19,427 bases of DNA. It comes from BRH-c54 sp036567945 (GTDB taxonomy: Bacteria; Bacteroidota; Bacteroidia; Flavobacteriales_E; Vicingaceae). The notes below the pieces were generated by a model. It was given only the letters and a program-made list of their open reading frames with translations. It did not search any database and was not told where the DNA came from. The stretch spans positions 1 through 19,427 of the forward strand of contig DATCTM010000030.1 in the NCBI GenBank assembly GCA_036567945.1. The letters are read 5' to 3'. Positions 7,301 through 14,745 of the stretch are shown piece by piece. A program made the translations under genes and the position numbers. Each line of letters starts with the position of its first letter. The stretch's first letter is position 1.

Positions 7301-8560
7301 TTAAGTTTTTTGTTTTTTCTTTTTAGCAGCTGGGAAAAGAATATTATTTAAAATTAATCTGTATCCAGGTGAGTTAGGATGTAGATTTAAATCGGTGGGA
7401 GGGTCGCCAACTTTGTGTTGATAGTCTTCAGGGTCATGTCCGCTATAAAAAGTCCAAGTGCCTTTTCCCATTGTTCCATGTATATATCTAGCGATGTTTA
7501 ATGATTTGTTTTCTCCCATAACTAATACATCTTTTTTAATATATTGCTTATTGTAAGAGGTGGTTTGCCCATAAAATCCTTTAATAATTTTTTGATGGTT
7601 TTGACAAAGCATGGTGGGAACAATATCCCATTTTGCAGAAAAATCAAACAAAGTAAAATTATCTAAGTTTTGTGGGGTATTTATGTGAATAGGTACAGTA
7701 GCATCAATGGTAGAAAATTCGTATTCATACGGATTTGTCTTTAGGGTATAATCTTCAAAAGCAAAAGTTTTACTGTAGTCGAGTTGCTCACTGTAGTTTG
7801 GAGTGGTACCATCACCATCAAACATAGATTCGCAAATGTCTAAACCTTCAGCAGATAAAGCAATGTCCAACGCATCTGTTCCAGAACACATGGCAAATAG
7901 GAAGCCGCCACCAAGGGTAAATTCTTTTATTTTTTTTGCTACCCCTAGTTTTAATTGAGATACTTTGCTAAACCCAAGCTTTGCCGCTGTTTCTTCGTTG
8001 TACCTAACTTGTTCTCTATACCAAGGTGCATTTTTATAAGCAGAATAAAATTTTCCATATTGTCCCGTAAAATCTTCATGATGAAGATGGAGCCAATCGT
8101 ATAATGGTAACTTACCGTTTATAATTTCTTCATCATAAATAACGTCATAAGGAATTTCTGCATAGGTTAAAACTAGTGTTACAGCATCATCCCAAGGTTG
8201 TTTATTTTTAGGAGAATAAACAGCAATTTTTGGGGATTTTTCAAGTTTTACGGCATCCATATTTATTTCTGGGTCAGCAATTTCTTGCAGGATAGCATTG
8301 GCTTTTACATCAGCAATAACTTCAAAAGAAACACCTCTAATTAGTAGTTCTTCCTCTAATGCTTTTACATGTTGTACCATAAAACTTCCTCCTCTGTAAT
8401 TCAGTAACCACTGTACTTCCAAGTTGTTTTCTAATACCCAATAGGCAATTCCGTATGCTTTTAAATGATTACGTTGTGCATCATCCATAGGAATAAGCAA
8501 TTGTGTAGCATTTGCAACAATACTTATACAAAGAAATAATATGAGAGCAATAATTTTCAT
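7301..8560 (-). CDS. Exported protein of the family often labelled 'asparagine synthetase B'; real function unknown
   Basis: A 419-residue protein starting with a signal peptide (MKIIALILFLCISIVANA, cleavage near residue 18) and a conserved LLIPMDDAQRNHLKAYGIAYW opening. From memory, Bacteroidota homologues with this opening are named asparagine synthetase B in databases. The sequence does not support that: there is no Cys2 glutaminase domain and no SGGxDS pyrophosphatase loop, and a secreted ATP-dependent amide synthase would be unexpected. The region around residues 110-240 (PKIAVYSPKN, YDWLHLHHEDFTG, GGGFLFAMCSGTDALDIAL with C225) looks like an alpha/beta domain reminiscent of class I amidotransferase or ThuA-like folds. 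Near 380 there is a GKGTWTFYSGHDPEDYQH stretch with several His/Asp residues. The end is very lysine-rich (KKKKQKT). It lies 63 bases downstream of dnaB on the same strand; a TAAATTTG box lies 4 bases before its ATG. Confidence 0.75.
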   Translation of the reverse strand: MKIIALILFLCISIVANATQLLIPMDDAQRNHLKAYGIAYWVLENNLEVQWLLNYRGGSFMVQHVKALEEELLIRGVSFEVIADVKANAILQEIADPEINMDAVKLEKSPKIAVYSPKNKQPWDDAVTLVLTYAEIPYDVIYDEEIINGKLPLYDWLHLHHEDFTGQYGKFYSAYKNAPWYREQVRYNEETAAKLGFSKVSQLKLGVAKKIKEFTLGGGFLFAMCSGTDALDIALSAEGLDICESMFDGDGTTPNYSEQLDYSKTFAFEDYTLKTNPYEYEFSTIDATVPIHINTPQNLDNFTLFDFSAKWDIVPTMLCQNHQKIIKGFYGQTTSYNKQYIKKDVLVMGENKSLNIARYIHGTMGKGTWTFYSGHDPEDYQHKVGDPPTDLNLHPNSPGYRLILNNILFPAAKKKKQKT

Positions 8561-8564
8561 GAAT

Positions 8565-8572
8565 CAAATTTA
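8565..8572 (-). promoter_or_regulatory. Candidate -7 box of the 'AsnB'-like gene
   Basis: On the minus strand this reads TAAATTTG, matching TAnnTTTG, and ends 4 bases before the ATG. A transcript started from it would have almost no leader. No clear -33 TTTG was found, so this is tentative; the gene might also be read through from dnaB. Confidence 0.3.
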
Positions 8573-8623
8573 CTTTTAAAATTAATAAAAGTAACTATAG
8601 GAATCTGTTAAAAGATTGTAAAC

Positions 8624-10198
8624 TTAGAAAGGAGCGTCATCCAAATTTGGATTGAAGTCATCAAAATCATCATTTATATCGTTCATTTTAGATGATTTTA
8701 CTATTGTTGCTCCACTATCAAATTCATCTCCTTTAACATTTACTTGCATACTTTGAGGAAAATCTCCATGTTCAAAAGAATTTTCATCATTATCCATGAA
8801 TTTGGCCAATTCATTAACGAATTTAAGGTTAACATCACAAACAGCACCATTTCTGTGTTTTGCTATAATAATAGTCGCTTTTCCGTCCGTTGGGTTGCCA
8901 TCCTCATCTTCAGTAATTCCATAATAAGCAGCTCTATGAATAAATTGAACCATATCGGCATCTTGTTCAATAGAACCCGACTCTCTTAAATCTGATAATT
9001 GTGGACGCTTGTTGCCTCCTCTGGTTTCAACAGCTCTACTTAATTGCGAAAGTGCTAAAACAGGAATGCTTAGTTCTTTGGCAATACTTTTTAATGAACG
9101 AGAAATCATACTAATTTCTTGCTCTCTGTTTCCACCACCTTTAGCACTATCATTTCCTCCGGACATTAATTGAAGGTAATCTATAATTAGCAATTGAATG
9201 TTATGTTTGGCTTTTAGTCTTCTTGCTTTTGCACGCAATTCAAAAACAGATAAACCTGCAGTGTCATCAATAAAAATAGGTGCTTCACTTAATTCGGTAA
9301 TTCTAGATTGAATTTGTTGAATTTCGTCATTTCTTAAGTTTCCACTTCTTAGTTTTTCTGATGAAATTTCGGACTCGGCAGAGATTAAACGAGTAACCAA
9401 TTGAAGTGACGACATTTCTAAAGAGAAAAATGCCACAGGGATTTTATAGTCAACTGCTGCATTTCGTGCTAATGAAAGCACATAAGAGGTTTTTCCCATT
9501 GCAGGACGAGCAGCAATAATTACCAAATCAGAAGGTTGCCAGCCGGAAGTTACTCTATCTAAAGCTGTAAATCCAGATGGAACACCGATTACACCTGATT
9601 CTTTATTTTTAGCATTTTCTATTTGTTTTAAAGCTGCTGAAATTAATTCCGATACGCTTTCAAAACTTTTACGAATATTACCTTCTGCAACAGAAAATAA
9701 AGAAGATTCTGCTTGGTCTAATAAATTAAAAACATCCGTAGTATCGTCATAAGCATTAGTGATAATTTCAGATGAAATTCTAATTAATTCTCTTAAAATA
9801 TACTTTTGAGCAATAACCCTTGCATGAAACTCTATGTTTGCTGCTGAAGCAACTCTGTTGGTTAATTGAGTAACATAATAAGCACCTCCTACAATATCTA
9901 ACTCACCTCTTTTTTTAAGTTCTGAGGTTACGGTAAGTAAGTCAACTGCTTGAGATTTCTCAAACAAATATTGTATAGCCGCAAATATTTTTTGATGACT
10001 TTCTTTGTAAAAACTTTTTGGCTGAAGAATATCTATTGCAGTATTTACAGCCTCTCTTTCTAGCATTAATGCCCCCAAAACAGCCTCTTCTAAATCTACT
10101 GCTTGCGGTGGTAATTTGCCGTGTTCTAAGGGAGAACCAACATTCGTTAATGCAAAATTTCTTTGTTTTGTCTTTTTTCTATTTTCCTCTGCTGCCAT
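8624..10198 (-). CDS. dnaB: Replicative DNA helicase DnaB
   Basis: A complete 524-residue replicative helicase. The N-terminal domain (about 28-170, from LPPQAVDLEEAVLGALML) mediates hexamer contacts and primase interaction. The RecA-like C-terminal domain has the Walker A loop AARPAMGKT (229-237, K236), FSLEMS (258-263), Walker B LLIIDYLQLM with D340, and SQLSRAVE followed by RPQLSDLRESGSIEQDAD, with RES near the arginine-finger region. It unwinds the parental duplex ahead of the replisome in the cytoplasm. No intein interrupts the ATPase motifs, as can happen in dnaB. The C-terminus has an acidic tail (NDINDDFDDFNPNLDDAPF). It faces away from the glgA-like operon across a 499-base intergenic region. 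Confidence 0.97.
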   Translation of the reverse strand: MAAEENRKKTKQRNFALTNVGSPLEHGKLPPQAVDLEEAVLGALMLEREAVNTAIDILQPKSFYKESHQKIFAAIQYLFEKSQAVDLLTVTSELKKRGELDIVGGAYYVTQLTNRVASAANIEFHARVIAQKYILRELIRISSEIITNAYDDTTDVFNLLDQAESSLFSVAEGNIRKSFESVSELISAALKQIENAKNKESGVIGVPSGFTALDRVTSGWQPSDLVIIAARPAMGKTSYVLSLARNAAVDYKIPVAFFSLEMSSLQLVTRLISAESEISSEKLRSGNLRNDEIQQIQSRITELSEAPIFIDDTAGLSVFELRAKARRLKAKHNIQLLIIDYLQLMSGGNDSAKGGGNREQEISMISRSLKSIAKELSIPVLALSQLSRAVETRGGNKRPQLSDLRESGSIEQDADMVQFIHRAAYYGITEDEDGNPTDGKATIIIAKHRNGAVCDVNLKFVNELAKFMDNDENSFEHGDFPQSMQVNVKGDEFDSGATIVKSSKMNDINDDFDDFNPNLDDAPF

Positions 10199-10202
10199 AG
10201 CT

Positions 10203-10210
10203 CAAAAATA
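10203..10210 (-). promoter_or_regulatory. Candidate -7 box of dnaB
   Basis: On the minus strand this reads TATTTTTG, matching TAnnTTTG, and ends 4 bases upstream of the dnaB ATG. No convincing -33 TTTG is seen at the usual distance, so confidence is low. Confidence 0.3.
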
Positions 10211-10433
10211 CAAATATTGTTGAGAAGTAAACGGCTATTTAAAAAGATTATTTTTCTTTTTTCAAGATAAAAAATAGGTGTTGTGCATCAGTAAATTAAC
10301 AAGTTACTCACGAATAACTAACAACTTTTTTAAAGGTTAAACAAAACACTAAAAAAAGTGTAATGATTTTAAGTTTAAGACTACCAAATGAATAGCTAAA
10401 TAGGCATTAAAATAAGCCTAAGTGAAAAAATGA

Positions 10434-10465
10434 TTTGACAAACGTTGTAAAATTTCTTAACTTTG
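10434..10465 (+). promoter_or_regulatory. Bacteroidota-type promoter of the glgA-like / DUF4270 / glmS operon
   Basis: TTTG at 10434-10437 and TAACTTTG at 10458-10465 are separated by 20 bases, an excellent match to the Bacteroidota -33/-7 consensus (TTTG, then TAnnTTTG). Transcription would start near 10470, leaving a leader of about 225 bases before the glgA-like ATG at 10698. Confidence 0.75.
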
Positions 10466-10502
10466 TACAATTAAACACAATTTTGTAAAAGAATAATAGT
10501 TT

Positions 10503-10529
10503 TTTATTTGTGTTTATTTGTGTTAACAC
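10503..10529 (+). repeat. Tandem 10-mer and palindrome in the leader
   Basis: Two exact copies of TTTATTTGTG (10503-10512 and 10513-10522) run into the perfect palindrome GTGTTAACAC (10520-10529). TAAACACAA at 10472-10480 is the exact complement of TTGTGTTTA at 10508-10516, and pairs with a one-base bulge to the second copy's TTGTGTTAA (10518-10526), so two alternative hairpins are possible near the 5' end of the transcript. Confidence 0.6.
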
Positions 10530-10697
10530 TTATATATTTAATTTGAATACCTTACAATACGTATCACACACTTTAAGACTTGTCAATTTTATTGTTGAAG
10601 GCTGAAAAAGCTTTCCAATATTCTTATGTCTATGTCTGTGAAAAATATAAAGGAATTTAGATACCATAATAATAAATAACTAATAAATAGATCTACT

Positions 10698-11528
10698 ATG
10701 AAAAAGAAAAAAGTATTATTTATTTCACAAGAAATTTCCCCTTATTTAGAAGAAAGCGAATTAGCGAATATTGGAAGACATCTTCCACAAGGTATTCAAG
10801 AAAGAGGTAAAGAAATTAGGACATTTATGCCAAAATTTGGGTGTATTAATGAAAGAAGGAATCAGCTTCATGAAGTAATAAGACTTTCAGGTATGAATCT
10901 TATCATTGATGATAATGATCATCCATTAATTATTAAAGTAGGCTCTATTCAGCAAGCTAGGTTACAAGTATATTTTATTGATAGCGAAGATTTTTTTGAT
11001 AGAAAAGCCATGTTGCATGATACAAAATCAGGTAAACTATTTGAAGATAATGATGAAAGAGCAATATTTTTTGCAAGAGGAGTATTAGAAACAGTTAAAA
11101 AATTAGGCTGGGTGCCGGATATTGTTCATTGTCATGGCTGGATGACCAGTTTAGTACCGCTTTATATTAAAACATCTTACAGTAAAGATCCCGTTTTTGA
11201 AAATGCAAAAGTGGTTTATTCCTTATACAATAATGAATTTGATGGTAAGTTAAACAAAGATTTAATAAAAAAAGCTTACATGGAAGGAATGGATAAAGAT
11301 AGAGTTAAAGAATTTTCAGAAACTTGTTTTGTTGGTTTAAATAAAGCTGCTATCAACTGTTCGGATGCTGTTATAAAAGGTAGTGAGAGCCTAAATAAAG
11401 ATTTACAAGCAGTTTTTGATGAATTTAATGGACCGAAATTAGATTACCAATCGCCAGAAGAATACATTAATGCTTATTCAGATTTTTATGATGAGGTATA
11501 TGAAAGTAGTGAAGTATTGATTGGATAA
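10698..11528 (+). CDS. Single-domain starch/glycogen-synthase-like protein (GT5 N-terminal domain only)
   Basis: A 276-residue protein resembling the N-terminal Rossmann domain of glycogen synthase GlgA: it begins VLFISQEISPYLEESELANIGRHLP, aligning without gaps to the GlgA opening, and contains PDIVHCHGWMTSLVPLYIKT (about 144-163), as in GlgA's DVVHxHDWHT block. However, the KTGG motif that binds ADP-glucose is replaced by EESE (residues 18-21), and the whole C-terminal nucleotide-sugar-binding domain is missing; GlgA is normally about 470-500 residues. The stop is clean and no second half follows before the next gene, so this is not a recent frameshift. From memory, short GlgA-like proteins of this size occur widely in Bacteroidota. 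Glycogen synthesis by this protein alone is doubtful; a binding or regulatory role is possible. First gene of a set with DUF4270 (41 bases downstream) and glmS. Confidence 0.8.
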   Translation: MKKKKVLFISQEISPYLEESELANIGRHLPQGIQERGKEIRTFMPKFGCINERRNQLHEVIRLSGMNLIIDDNDHPLIIKVGSIQQARLQVYFIDSEDFFDRKAMLHDTKSGKLFEDNDERAIFFARGVLETVKKLGWVPDIVHCHGWMTSLVPLYIKTSYSKDPVFENAKVVYSLYNNEFDGKLNKDLIKKAYMEGMDKDRVKEFSETCFVGLNKAAINCSDAVIKGSESLNKDLQAVFDEFNGPKLDYQSPEEYINAYSDFYDEVYESSEVLIG

Positions 11529-11569
11529 AAAAATAGTTAAACAAATAACTAAAACATAGAAGTAGATAA

Positions 11570-12889
11570 ATGAAAATATCTCAAGTCTTATTTATGCGGA
11601 AAGTAACATTGCTTTCCGCTCTCTTTTTTCTGAGCATTGCTCTCTTTTTTTATTCTTGTAAGAAAGATGGTGAGTTAGTCCCTGAGTTTGATAGCGGGAA
11701 CGCTAATATTATGAAAACGGACACATTTACTATAGTGACTTCTTTAGCAAAAGAAGACTCTATTAGGACTGATGTGTCAATATATAATCTTTTAGGGATT
11801 TATAACGACCCTGTTTTTGGACCAACTGCTTCATCTTTTTATACTCAAGCTACTTTAAATGGGTTAAATGTAGATTTTGGTGTTGGAGCTGTATTAGATT
11901 CTGCAGTATTAACGCTTGCTTATAACAATGTTTATGGAGATACAAACGCAGCAATTTCTGTTAATGTATATGAAATTACTGAACAAATGAGTACAAGCGA
12001 TAGTTATTACTCTAATCAGAAATTGGCGTACGATGTTACACCTATTACCACAACTACGTTTTCTCCAAAAGTAGCTGATAGTGTATTTGTTGCTTTTGAA
12101 GGTGGAAATGTAGCTCCTCACTTAAGAATAAACTTAGGTAATACTTTTGGCAATAAAATTTTTGCAGAATCCGGAACCTCAAATTTGGCAAATAATGCCA
12201 ATTTTACCCAGTTCTTTAAAGGGTTTTATTTAACAACAACAGATTCTGTTCAGAATACAACTTTAAGTCCCGGACAAGGTGCAATTGCTTATTTCAATAC
12301 CAATTCATCTTTGTCGACATTAACACTCTACTATAACGACACATCGAAATATGATTTCATTATAAACTCAGAAAGTGCAAAATATAACAGATTTGACCAT
12401 AATTATACCGGTACTGATATAGAGGCTCAATTACTTGGTGGAGGAGACTCAACAGTTAGTTATGTACAAACAATGGCTGGTGTGAAAACAAAATTAGAAG
12501 TGCCATACATTAAAGAAATAATAAAAGATGGTGAAGTGGTAATTAATAAAGCAGAGTTAATTGTAACTATAGAAAGCGGAACAGATGGTACTTATCCTAC
12601 CATACCAATGCTTACCTTAGTTGCTATAGATAATAACGGACAATCGGTATTTTTATCTGATTTTTTTGAAGGACTTGATTTTTTTGGTGGTTCTTTAAAC
12701 ACAACCGAAAAAACATATACGTTTAATATACCAAGACATTTACATAGTATGATTTATAATACTACTAGTAATAATGGAATGTATTTAGTTGCTACAGGTC
12801 AGTCTATATCAGCAAACAGATCGGTAATTACTACTAATAAAAATCAAATAGCTAAATTAAAATTAAATATAACTTATACTAAATTATAA
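11570..12889 (+). CDS. DUF4270-family lipoprotein
   Basis: A 439-residue protein of the DUF4270 family, recognised by the SCKKDGELVPEF start of the mature protein followed by the 'YNLLGIYNDPVFGPTASSFYTQ' block (about residues 72-93). The signal is a lipoprotein type: hydrophobic stretch from about residue 12 to 27 and a Cys at 30 (FFYSC), so it should be anchored in an outer or inner membrane. An alternative ATG at 11594, eight codons downstream, gives a more typical signal peptide (MRKVTLLSALFF, Cys at 22) and may be the true start. The family is characteristic of Bacteroidota and has no established function. It lies directly upstream of glmS with a 4-base gap, suggesting co-translation and perhaps a link to envelope sugar metabolism. 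Confidence 0.82.
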   Translation: MKISQVLFMRKVTLLSALFFLSIALFFYSCKKDGELVPEFDSGNANIMKTDTFTIVTSLAKEDSIRTDVSIYNLLGIYNDPVFGPTASSFYTQATLNGLNVDFGVGAVLDSAVLTLAYNNVYGDTNAAISVNVYEITEQMSTSDSYYSNQKLAYDVTPITTTTFSPKVADSVFVAFEGGNVAPHLRINLGNTFGNKIFAESGTSNLANNANFTQFFKGFYLTTTDSVQNTTLSPGQGAIAYFNTNSSLSTLTLYYNDTSKYDFIINSESAKYNRFDHNYTGTDIEAQLLGGGDSTVSYVQTMAGVKTKLEVPYIKEIIKDGEVVINKAELIVTIESGTDGTYPTIPMLTLVAIDNNGQSVFLSDFFEGLDFFGGSLNTTEKTYTFNIPRHLHSMIYNTTSNNGMYLVATGQSISANRSVITTNKNQIAKLKLNITYTKL

Positions 12890-12893
12890 GAAT

Positions 12894-14738
12894 ATGTGTG
12901 GAATTGTTGCATATTTAGGAGATAAACAAGCTTATCCCATATTAATTAAAGGATTAAAAAGATTAGAATACAGAGGATACGATAGCTCAGGAGTTGCTAT
13001 TATAGATAACGGTGAAATTAATTTGTTTAAGAAACAAGGCAAAGTTGTAGAACTAGAAAGCTTAGTTGCTGACAAAAATATTAATGGTACAATTGGTATC
13101 GGACATACTCGTTGGGCTACTCACGGTTTACCAAACGATATTAATGCACATCCTCATTATTCAGGCAATGAAAAGTTAGCCATTATCCATAATGGGATTA
13201 TAGAAAACTATGCCTCGTTAAAACAAGGATTAAAATTAAGAGGACATGAATTTAAAAGTGAAACAGATACAGAGGTATTGATTCACCTTATAGAAGATGT
13301 TCAGCAAAAAACCAATGTTCCACTTGCAGAGGCGGTTAGAATTGCTTTAGGAGAGGTGATAGGTGCTTACGCTATTGTAATTATTGATAAAAATAATCCT
13401 AATACATTAATTGCGGCTAAAAAAAGTAGCCCGTTAGTAATAGGAATAGGAGAAGGAAATGAATTTTATGTTGCTTCAGATGCTACGCCAATAGTTGAAT
13501 ACACCCGAAATGTAGTTTATTTAGAAGATGAAGAAATTGCAGTACTTACTAAGGGAGAGGGAATTCAATTAAAGAATATTAAAAATCAGGAAAAAACACC
13601 TTATATACAGGAACTAGAAATGCAATTAGAAGCCATTGAAAAAGGTGGTTACGAGCATTTTATGTTGAAAGAAATATATGAGCAACCGCAATCTATTCGT
13701 AACAGTATGCGTGGTAGAATAGATTTAGATAAAGGCATTGTTTCTTTAGGAGGAATTAGAGATTACGAGCAAAAAATGATGAATGCAAGCAGAATTATAA
13801 TTGTTGCTTGTGGAACTTCTTGGCATGCCGGATTGGTTGGAGAGTATTTATTGGAAGACCTTACTAGAATACCTGTTGAGGTAGAATATGCATCAGAGTT
13901 TAGATATAGAAATCCAATTATTTCAGAAAGTGATGTGGTAATAGCCATTTCTCAATCTGGAGAAACGGCCGATACACTTGCTGCTATTAAATTGGCTAAA
14001 GAAAAAGGAGCAACCATTATTGGAATTTGTAATGTTGTTGGGTCATCCATTTCTAGAGAAACTCATGCAGGTTCTTATACCCATGCCGGACCGGAAATTG
14101 GAGTAGCTTCCACTAAAGCATTTACTTCTCAGGTAACTGTACTTTCATTAATGGCACTTTCAATTGCTCATAAAAAAGGTACTATTTCTGAATCTAAATT
14201 TAGAGCGTTGTTACACGAGCTAAGTTCAATTCCTGAAAAAGTGGAGCATTTACTTTCTTCTGACAAACAAGTTAAACATATTTCAGCTTTATTTAAAGAT
14301 GCCCGAAACTTCTTATATCTAGGAAGAGGATACAATTTCCCTGTGGCATTAGAAGGAGCTTTAAAACTTAAAGAAATTTCTTACATCCATGCTGAAGGTT
14401 ACCCTGCAGCAGAAATGAAACATGGGCCAATTGCTTTAATTGACGAAGAAATGCCTGTGGTAGTTATTGCTACTAAGAAAGGAAATTACGAAAAAGTAGT
14501 TTCTAACATTGAGGAAGTAAAAGCAAGAAGTGGTAAAATAATAGCTATTGTAAATGAAGGCGATGTTGATGTGAGAGCTATTGCAGACCATGTTATTGAA
14601 ATTCCTGAAGTAGAAGATTTATTTAGTCCGTTATTAACGTCAATTCCATTACAGTTACTTTCTTACCATATAGCAGTAATGAGAGGTTGTAATGTTGATC
14701 AGCCAAGGAATTTGGCAAAATCAGTTACGGTGGAATAA
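12894..14738 (+). CDS. glmS: Glutamine-fructose-6-phosphate aminotransferase (isomerizing)
   Basis: A complete 614-residue GlmS. It starts MCGIVAYLG, so the catalytic Cys2 of the class II glutaminase domain (about 1-240) is present, with RLEYRGYDSSG, HTRWATHG and HNGIIENY motifs. Two SIS sugar-isomerase domains follow (about 290-430 and 460-600): ACGTSWHAG and AISQSGETADT bind fructose 6-phosphate, and the C-terminal PRNLAKSVTVE is the usual family end. It makes glucosamine 6-phosphate, the first step to UDP-GlcNAc for peptidoglycan and lipopolysaccharide, in the cytoplasm. It is the third gene of the set beginning with the glgA-like gene. No glmS ribozyme is apparent in front of it, as expected with only 4 bases from the preceding stop. 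It converges on metF with 7 bases between stop codons. Confidence 0.98.
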   Translation: MCGIVAYLGDKQAYPILIKGLKRLEYRGYDSSGVAIIDNGEINLFKKQGKVVELESLVADKNINGTIGIGHTRWATHGLPNDINAHPHYSGNEKLAIIHNGIIENYASLKQGLKLRGHEFKSETDTEVLIHLIEDVQQKTNVPLAEAVRIALGEVIGAYAIVIIDKNNPNTLIAAKKSSPLVIGIGEGNEFYVASDATPIVEYTRNVVYLEDEEIAVLTKGEGIQLKNIKNQEKTPYIQELEMQLEAIEKGGYEHFMLKEIYEQPQSIRNSMRGRIDLDKGIVSLGGIRDYEQKMMNASRIIIVACGTSWHAGLVGEYLLEDLTRIPVEVEYASEFRYRNPIISESDVVIAISQSGETADTLAAIKLAKEKGATIIGICNVVGSSISRETHAGSYTHAGPEIGVASTKAFTSQVTVLSLMALSIAHKKGTISESKFRALLHELSSIPEKVEHLLSSDKQVKHISALFKDARNFLYLGRGYNFPVALEGALKLKEISYIHAEGYPAAEMKHGPIALIDEEMPVVVIATKKGNYEKVVSNIEEVKARSGKIIAIVNEGDVDVRAIADHVIEIPEVEDLFSPLLTSIPLQLLSYHIAVMRGCNVDQPRNLAKSVTVE

Positions 14739-14745
14739 TGATAAA

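Larger units (their letters stand above)
10199..10697. other. 499-bp divergent intergenic region between dnaB and the glgA-like gene
   Basis: This is the only gap over 300 bases. It holds a candidate dnaB -7 box (10203-10210), a good plus-strand promoter (10434-10465), and then a leader of roughly 225 bases before the glgA-like ATG. The leader contains a 10-bp tandem repeat (10503-10522), an overlapping 10-bp palindrome (10520-10529), a hairpin with a GAAAA loop (10593-10620), and a 17-codon open frame (10626-10679). The segment 10211-10433 shows nothing I can name; I saw no DnaA boxes, tRNA or known riboswitch core. Confidence 0.6.

Noticed and set aside
10199..10697. Replication origin beside dnaB
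   Set aside because: No DnaA-box (TTATCCACA-like) cluster was seen in the region.
12890..12893. glmS ribozyme or leader control of glmS
   Set aside because: Only 4 bases separate glmS from the preceding stop codon and no ribozyme core is seen.
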